A stretch of DNA of 36,560 bases from the NCBI GenBank assembly GCA_937924195.1, contig CALDVP010000025.1, forward strand, positions 1 through 36,560, read 5' to 3'. The translations under genes and the position numbers were made by a program. The stretch comes from an uncultured Lysobacterales bacterium (GTDB lineage: Bacteria; Pseudomonadota; Gammaproteobacteria; Xanthomonadales; Ahniellaceae). The notes beneath the pieces are model-generated. The model searched no databases, was not told where the DNA came from, and saw only the letters and a program-made list of their open reading frames with translations. Below, piece after piece: positions 30,972 through 36,560 of the stretch (position 1 is its first letter; the number at the start of each line of letters is the position of its first letter).

Positions 30972-31049
30972 ATCTTGCCGACGGCGTCGCTGGCACCGTT
31001 GCGCGCCGGCTCTAGCGATCGATGCGGCCGCGGACCGGCGGCGGGGTGC

Positions 31050-31658
31050 TCAGTCGCCAGCAGCCAACCGCGCCAGCTGCGCCATCTTGCGCCGCTCCCA
31101 GAACAGGTTCCAGTAGCTGCCGCCGGACTGGCGCCAGAGCACCGCGGCACGCACCGCGGCTAGGAGCAGCGCACGGATGCGGGTGACGATGGCTGGCTGC
31201 TCGAGCCAACGGCCGGCCCCTTCGACCATGACCTTTGGCGTCAGCTTCGATAGCGTCTCGGCGTAGAGCTCGCCGAGCCGCTCGGCGAGTTCGTCGCGGT
31301 CGGCGCCGAAGCCGTCGCGCAGCCGGTTGGCGGCGTTGATGCCGGTGCGCAGCGTTTCGAGGGTCGCCGGTGACGCGGCGAGCGAGCGCTCTAGATGCAG
31401 CAGCGTGGTCGCCATCCGTAGCAGGGCCGGATCGCGGTACTGGCCATCGAGCATCCCGGCCAGCGTGCGCAGGCCGAGCGCCACGCCGGCGCGTCCGCCG
31501 AAGACCGCCTCGGCCGATGGCGCGTCGATGCGAAGCACGCTGTCGAGGCTGGCCTGCATCGGCTCCGGCTCGCAGCTGCCGGTCCGCGCGAGGTCGAGGG
31601 CGAGTCGCCCCGCCTGGAGCATCCCGGCAAGCGCCAATGTGCGAGCTTCGATCGTCAC
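31050..31658 (-). CDS. hflD: High frequency lysogenization protein HflD homolog (GTG start)
   Basis: [27 protein letters not shown]...[45 protein letters not shown]; adjacent to mnmA as in E. coli. Confidence 0.9.
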   Translation of the reverse strand: MTIEARTLALAGMLQAGRLALDLARTGSCEPEPMQASLDSVLRIDAPSAEAVFGGRAGVALGLRTLAGMLDGQYRDPALLRMATTLLHLERSLAASPATLETLRTGINAANRLRDGFGADRDELAERLGELYAETLSKLTPKVMVEGAGRWLEQPAIVTRIRALLLAAVRAAVLWRQSGGSYWNLFWERRKMAQLARLAAGD

Positions 31659-32758
31659 GACAGTCCTCCGAAGGTGGCATCGGTGGCCTCGATCACGGCG
31701 CCGCCGAGGCACTCCTCACCGCGATACATCACAAGAGATTGTCCCGGCGTAACGGCGCGCTGCGCTTCGACGAAGCGGACCTCGAGCGTGCCGTCGTCGC
31801 GTACCTGGACCGTGCAGGCCTGGTCCGGCTGGCGATAGCGGGTCCTGACCGCGGCCTCGAAGCGTTCTCCGGGCGGTGATCCGGCGATCCAGTGGGCGCG
31901 GGCGGTGACCGTGCGGCGTGCCAACAGATGGGGGGTATTGCGGCCCTGATCGACGATCAGGGCGTTCCGGGCGGGGTCCTTGCCGACGACGAACCACGGT
32001 TCGCCGTTGCCCTCGCGGCTGCCGCCGATGCCGAGCCCGCCGCGCTGGCCGAGAGTGTGGAAGGCGATGCCGCGGTGGCGACCGATGACGCGCCCGTCGG
32101 GCGTGACGATGTCGCCGGGGCGTGCCGGCACGTAGCGGGCCAGGAAGTCCGCGAAGTCGCGCTCGCCGATGAAGCAGATGCCGGTCGAGTCGCGCTTGGC
32201 GTGCACGTTGAGGCCCGCCTCGCGGGCCAGCAGGCGGACCTCGTCCTTGCGAAGTCCACCGATCGGGAACACGGCGTGGGCCAGTTCGTGCTGGCCGAGG
32301 AGGTGGAGGAAGTAGCTCTGGTCTTTGGCCGGATCCAAGGCCTTCAGGAGACGATGGCGCCCGCCGGCGCGCTCGATCCGCGCGTAGTGGCCGGTGGCAA
32401 CGCGGGTGGCGCCGAGTGCGAGGGCGTGCTCGAGGAATACCTTGAACTTGATTTCGCGGTTGCAAAGCACGTCGGGGTTCGGCGTGCGGCCGGCCTCGTG
32501 CTCGGCGATGAATTCGGTGAAGACCCGCTCGCGGTACTCGCGGGCGAAGTTGCGTGGGTGGAAGGGGATACCGAGCCGGACGGCGACTGCGAGCGCGTCG
32601 CGGCGGTCCTCGTCGGCACGGCAAGCGCCGGGCTCATCGTCCTCCCAATTCTGCATGAACAGGCCGGCGATCGGCTCGCCGGCCCGGGCCAGCAGCATCG
32701 CCGCGACGGCCGAGTCGACTCCTCCGGAGAGTCCGACGATGATGCTGGGTACGGCCAT
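31655..32758 (-). CDS. mnmA: tRNA-specific 2-thiouridylase MnmA
   Basis: [72 protein letters not shown]. Confidence 0.97.
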   Translation of the reverse strand: MAVPSIIVGLSGGVDSAVAAMLLARAGEPIAGLFMQNWEDDEPGACRADEDRRDALAVAVRLGIPFHPRNFAREYRERVFTEFIAEHEAGRTPNPDVLCNREIKFKVFLEHALALGATRVATGHYARIERAGGRHRLLKALDPAKDQSYFLHLLGQHELAHAVFPIGGLRKDEVRLLAREAGLNVHAKRDSTGICFIGERDFADFLARYVPARPGDIVTPDGRVIGRHRGIAFHTLGQRGGLGIGGSREGNGEPWFVVGKDPARNALIVDQGRNTPHLLARRTVTARAHWIAGSPPGERFEAAVRTRYRQPDQACTVQVRDDGTLEVRFVEAQRAVTPGQSLVMYRGEECLGGAVIEATDATFGGLS

Positions 32759-32789
32759 GGCGGGACGGATGGCGCCTCCTCGCGAGCCT

Positions 32790-33278
32790 TCAACCTGCGC
32801 GGGCGAGGTCGGTGAGCACGGCGAGGTCCGCGCGCAGACCACGTCGATAGTCGGCGATGCTGCGCGCCACGAGCGGACTGCGGGTCGGGACCGGATGCGC
32901 GGCGAGCTCACGTTCATCGAGCCACCAGGCGCGCTCGATTCCGGCGTCGAGCACCGCACCCGCGATCTCGGCCAGCGCTTCGGCGACGAAGGTGAAGCGC
33001 AGGATCGACCGGCCATCCCACGGGCTGGTCCACTGATAGACCGCCACGAGCGCCGTCGGGCGCACCAGCCAGCCGGTCTCTTCGCGGGTCTCGCGGACGA
33101 CCGCGTCGAGCAGGTTCTCGCCGGCGTCGAGGTGGCCAGCCGGCTGGTTCAGCACGCGCTGGCCGCGAACGATCTCCTCGACGAGCAGGAAGCGCCCGTC
33201 GCGCTCGACGACGGCGGCGACCGTGACGTCGGGCCGAAACTCGCGCTCGCCCGCGCAGAGGGACTCAGAACTCGTCAC
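32790..33278 (-). CDS. NUDIX hydrolase (NudJ-like)
   Basis: Nudix box [23 protein letters not shown]; position upstream of mnmA-hflD matches E. coli nudJ-mnmA-hflD. Confidence 0.92.
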   Translation of the reverse strand: MTSSESLCAGEREFRPDVTVAAVVERDGRFLLVEEIVRGQRVLNQPAGHLDAGENLLDAVVRETREETGWLVRPTALVAVYQWTSPWDGRSILRFTFVAEALAEIAGAVLDAGIERAWWLDERELAAHPVPTRSPLVARSIADYRRGLRADLAVLTDLARAG

Positions 33279-33732
33279 GGTCCTCGATCAGCGCGCGCTC
33301 CATCGCGTCGGCATCGCGGGCCGCCATCTCGATCGCGTCGATCAGCGTCGAGGCGTCGGCGTCGGCAGGCACCCGCACGCTCAGCACGCCCAGCGTGCCT
33401 TGCTTGCCCCACTTGCCGAGGACGCGGCGGTTGTTCTCGTCCAGGAGCTTCGAGGCCGCCTCGGTCGGGAACGGGTCGGACGGGGCGCGATAGCCGATCG
33501 CACGGATCTCGCGCGTGTCGATGCCGGCGACGCGGTCGATCCCGGACCGGATGATCACGAGCTGCGTGCGTCCCTCGCCGAGATCGAAGGTGGCACGAAA
33601 ATCCCCGGCCGGGTCGACTTGATACTTGATCTTGGAGCGGTCGAGGATGCGCTGGACGGAGCGGTCCGGGGCCGTTGCATTCGCCGCGAGCGGCAGCGCG
33701 AGGAGCAAGGACAGGCAGAGCGTGAGGCGCAT
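33265..33732 (-). CDS. Putative secreted protein, YbjN-like
   Basis: [23 protein letters not shown] (signal peptide), then [36 protein letters not shown]. Overlaps the start of the NUDIX gene by 14 nt. Confidence 0.75.
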   Translation of the reverse strand: MRLTLCLSLLLALPLAANATAPDRSVQRILDRSKIKYQVDPAGDFRATFDLGEGRTQLVIIRSGIDRVAGIDTREIRAIGYRAPSDPFPTEAASKLLDENNRRVLGKWGKQGTLGVLSVRVPADADASTLIDAIEMAARDADAMERALIEDRDEF

Positions 33733-33787
33733 CGGCGATCTGGTTCGGGGAATGAAGAAGCGATGATCGCCAATCGCGCCCACCAAG

Positions 33788-33807
33788 TCCATGCCGTGCG
33801 GCATGGA
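33788..33807. promoter_or_regulatory. 20-bp perfect palindrome in the intergenic region upstream of clpS
   Basis: TCCATGCCG-TG-CGGCATGGA. Confidence 0.6.
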
Positions 33808-33840
33808 GACCTTTCCGCGACGGGGCCCTTTGGGATAATC

Positions 33841-34179
33841 ATGAGCATGAACCAGCCCAGAAAGCCCGATGGCCAGGCTACTCCCGAGCGTGGCGTTGCA
33901 GTCGCCGAGAGCCGCCCCGAGGTCGCGCGGCCGCCGATGTATGAGGTCATCCTTCTGAACGACGACTACACGCCGATGGAGTTCGTCGTCGCCGTGCTCC
34001 AGAACTTCTTCGGCATGGACCACGAGCGCGCCACCCAGGTGATGCTGCACGTCCACACCCGTGGGCGTGGTGTCTGCGGCGTCTTCACGCGGGAAGTCGC
34101 GGAGACCAAGGTGACCCAGGTCAATGAATTCTCGCGCTCGCATCAGCACCCGCTGTTGTGTGTGATGGAAAAGGCATAA
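33841..34179 (+). CDS. clpS: ATP-dependent Clp protease adaptor ClpS (alternative start at 33847)
   Basis: [82 protein letters not shown]. Confidence 0.97.
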   Translation: MSMNQPRKPDGQATPERGVAVAESRPEVARPPMYEVILLNDDYTPMEFVVAVLQNFFGMDHERATQVMLHVHTRGRGVCGVFTREVAETKVTQVNEFSRSHQHPLLCVMEKA

Positions 34180-34217
34180 AGTCGAATCGTGGCCGTCGGC
34201 GGCCGCGGAGGTGAGCG

Positions 34218-36491
34218 ATGTTCAGCAAGGATCTCGAACTCTCGATCAGCCAGTGCTACCGCGAGGCGCGGGAGCGGCGGCACGAATTCATGACCGTCGA
34301 ACACCTGCTGCTCGCGCTGCTCGACAATCCGACGGCGGCCGCGGTACTCAAGGCCTGCGGCGCTTCGATCGACCGCCTGCGGAAGGACCTCACCGGTGTG
34401 ATCGCCGAAACCGTCCCGGTGCTGGCGCCGAACGACGAGCGCGACACCCAGCCGACGCTTGGCTTCCAGCGTGTACTGCAGCGCGCGGTCTATCACGTGC
34501 AGTCCTCGGGCCGGAAGGAGGTCACCGGGGCGAACGTGCTGGTCGCGATCTTCGGCGAGAAGGACTCGCATGCGGTCTATTTCCTGTCGCAGCAGGAGGT
34601 GACCCGGCTCGACGTCGTCAACTACATCTCGCACGGCGTCGCCAAGATCGGTCAGGAAGCGCAATCCCAGGAGCAGGCGCCGCGGGCCGATGGCGAACAG
34701 GAGGGCGAGGGCAGGGCGAGCCCATTGGCCGAGTACGCGCAGGACCTGAACGAACTCGCCCGGCAAGGCAAGATCGACCCGCTGATCGGTCGCGCCGACG
34801 AGCTCGAGCGCACGATCCAGGTGCTGTGCCGACGGCGCAAGAACAACCCGCTGTTCGTCGGCGACGCCGGCGTCGGCAAGACCGCGCTGGCGGAAGGCCT
34901 CGCGCGGCGGATCGTCGAGGGTCAGGTCCCGGACCTCTTGAAGTCGTGCACGATCTACGCGCTCGATCTCGGCGCGCTGGTGGCCGGGACCAAGTACCGC
35001 GGTGACTTCGAGAAGCGTCTGAAGGCGGTGCTGGCCGAGCTCAAGGAGAAGCCGGACGCGATCCTTTTCATCGACGAGATTCACACCATCATCGGTGCCG
35101 GCTCCGCGTCGGGTGGCACGATGGACGCCTCGAATCTGATCAAACCGGTGCTGGCCTCGGGTGAGCTGCGGTGCATCGGTTCGACCACATACCAGGAATT
35201 CCGCGGCATCTTCGAGAAGGACCGTGCGCTGACGCGGCGCTTTCAGAAGATCGACATCGGCGAGCCCTCGCTCGCGGAGGCACTCGAGATCCTAAAGGGT
35301 CTCAAGTCGCGCTTCGAGGAGCACCACTCGGTCGAGTACTCGACCGAGGCGCTCAAGGCTGCGGTGGATCTGTCGGTCAAGCACATCGGCGACCGGCTGC
35401 TGCCGGACAAGGCGATCGACGTGATCGACGAGGCCGGCGCGCGCCAGCGCCTGTTGCCGCCCGACCAGCGTGCGGCCCGCATCGACGTGCCCGAGGTCGA
35501 GTACATCGTCGCCAAGATGGCTCGGATCCCGCCGAAGCAGGTCTCGGCCTCCGACAAGGAAGTGCTGCGCCACCTCGACCGCAACCTCAAGATGGTCGTG
35601 TTTGGGCAGGACGAGGCGATCGATACGCTGGCCGCCGCGATCAAGATGGCGCGCTCGGGCCTGGCCAATCCCGACAAACCGATCGGCGCCTTCCTGTTCG
35701 CCGGCCCCACCGGCGTCGGCAAGACCGAGGTCACGCGGCAGCTCGCGCTGCAGCTCGGTATCGAGCTGGTCCGCTTCGACATGTCGGAGTACATGGAAGC
35801 GCACTCGGTCTCGCGCCTGATCGGCGCGCCGCCGGGTTACGTCGGTTTCGACCAGGGCGGGTTGCTGACCGAGCAGGTCACGAAGCATCCGCACTGCGTG
35901 CTCCTGCTCGACGAGATCGAGAAGGCCCACCCGGACGTGTTCAATATCCTGTTGCAGGTCATGGACCGCGGCACGCTGACCGACACCAACGGGCGCGAGG
36001 CGAACTTCAAGAATGTGATCGTGGTGATGACCACCAACGCCGGTGCGGCCGTCGCGGCGCGGCGCTCGATCGGCTTCACCTCGCAGGACCACTCGACCGA
36101 TGCGATGGAGGTCATCCGCAAGACCTTCACGCCGGAGTTCCGCAACCGCCTCGACGCGATCATCCAGTTCCGTGCGCTCGACTTCGGTCACATCCTGCGC
36201 GTGGTCGACAAGTTCCTGATCGAGCTCGAGTCGCAGCTGCACGAGAAGCACGTCTCGCTGACGGCGACGCCGGCGGCTCGTCAGTGGCTGGCCGAGCACG
36301 GCTTCGATCCGCAGATGGGCGCGCGGCCGATGGCGCGTGTGATCCAGGACCGGATCAAGCGCGCGCTCGCCGACGAGCTGCTGTTCGGCAAGCTGGTCGA
36401 GGGCGGGCGGGTCCTGATCGATGCGGTCGACGGCGAGCTGTCGGTCGCGGCGGAAGCCGAGGCGCGGCCCGTAGAAGCGGCCGAGGCCTGA
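34218..36491 (+). CDS. clpA: ATP-dependent Clp protease ATP-binding subunit ClpA
   Basis: MFSKDLELSISQCYREARERRHEFMTVEHLLLALLDNP; Walker A motifs GDAGVGKTALAEGL and GPTGVGKTEVTRQL; follows clpS. Confidence 0.97.
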   Translation: MFSKDLELSISQCYREARERRHEFMTVEHLLLALLDNPTAAAVLKACGASIDRLRKDLTGVIAETVPVLAPNDERDTQPTLGFQRVLQRAVYHVQSSGRKEVTGANVLVAIFGEKDSHAVYFLSQQEVTRLDVVNYISHGVAKIGQEAQSQEQAPRADGEQEGEGRASPLAEYAQDLNELARQGKIDPLIGRADELERTIQVLCRRRKNNPLFVGDAGVGKTALAEGLARRIVEGQVPDLLKSCTIYALDLGALVAGTKYRGDFEKRLKAVLAELKEKPDAILFIDEIHTIIGAGSASGGTMDASNLIKPVLASGELRCIGSTTYQEFRGIFEKDRALTRRFQKIDIGEPSLAEALEILKGLKSRFEEHHSVEYSTEALKAAVDLSVKHIGDRLLPDKAIDVIDEAGARQRLLPPDQRAARIDVPEVEYIVAKMARIPPKQVSASDKEVLRHLDRNLKMVVFGQDEAIDTLAAAIKMARSGLANPDKPIGAFLFAGPTGVGKTEVTRQLALQLGIELVRFDMSEYMEAHSVSRLIGAPPGYVGFDQGGLLTEQVTKHPHCVLLLDEIEKAHPDVFNILLQVMDRGTLTDTNGREANFKNVIVVMTTNAGAAVAARRSIGFTSQDHSTDAMEVIRKTFTPEFRNRLDAIIQFRALDFGHILRVVDKFLIELESQLHEKHVSLTATPAARQWLAEHGFDPQMGARPMARVIQDRIKRALADELLFGKLVEGGRVLIDAVDGELSVAAEAEARPVEAAEA

Positions 36492-36560
36492 GGCGCTGGC
36501 GCCGCGGTCAGGCGTCAGGAGCTGGTCCGGGACGGACTGCCCGGGACTTCGGCGCCGGGC

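Noticed and set aside
36516-36560. Possible C-terminus of a convergent minus-strand gene (PGAEVPGSPSRTSS*)
   Set aside because: Only about 14 codons before the window edge; indistinguishable from chance open frame.

Overview
The window is a GC-rich chromosomal segment, most likely from a gammaproteobacterium with Xanthomonadales-like gene order (inferred from synteny only). From left to right it contains: the 3' end of a 2OG-Fe(II)/isopenicillin-N-synthase-like oxygenase; an SDR oxidoreductase (-); tpiA; secG; tRNA-Leu(GAG); a complete nuoA-N complex I operon; a frameshift-broken orphan gene (-); initiator tRNA-fMet with a strong promoter and a downstream terminator; rimP-nusA-infB-rbfA-truB-rpsO-pnp; a small nonsense-interrupted ORF (-); phaE-phaC (class III PHA synthase); a frameshifted universal-stress-protein relic; and (-) hflD-mnmA-NUDIX-secreted protein, divergent from clpS-clpA. 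Most of the window is conserved housekeeping sequence, and I see no convincing undescribed multi-gene system. The best second looks are: (1) an H-type pseudoknot candidate over the rpsO translation start; (2) the broken orphan gene at 17.6-18.1 kb, which keeps a perfect AAGGAGG Shine-Dalgarno; (3) an ORF at 27.74-27.95 kb split by a single in-frame TAG; (4) lesions confined to three accessory loci while the core genes are intact; (5) a U1:U72 mismatch in the initiator tRNA; (6) a histone-like Lys/Ala/Pro tail on PhaE; and (7) a 20-bp palindrome in the clpS intergenic region.
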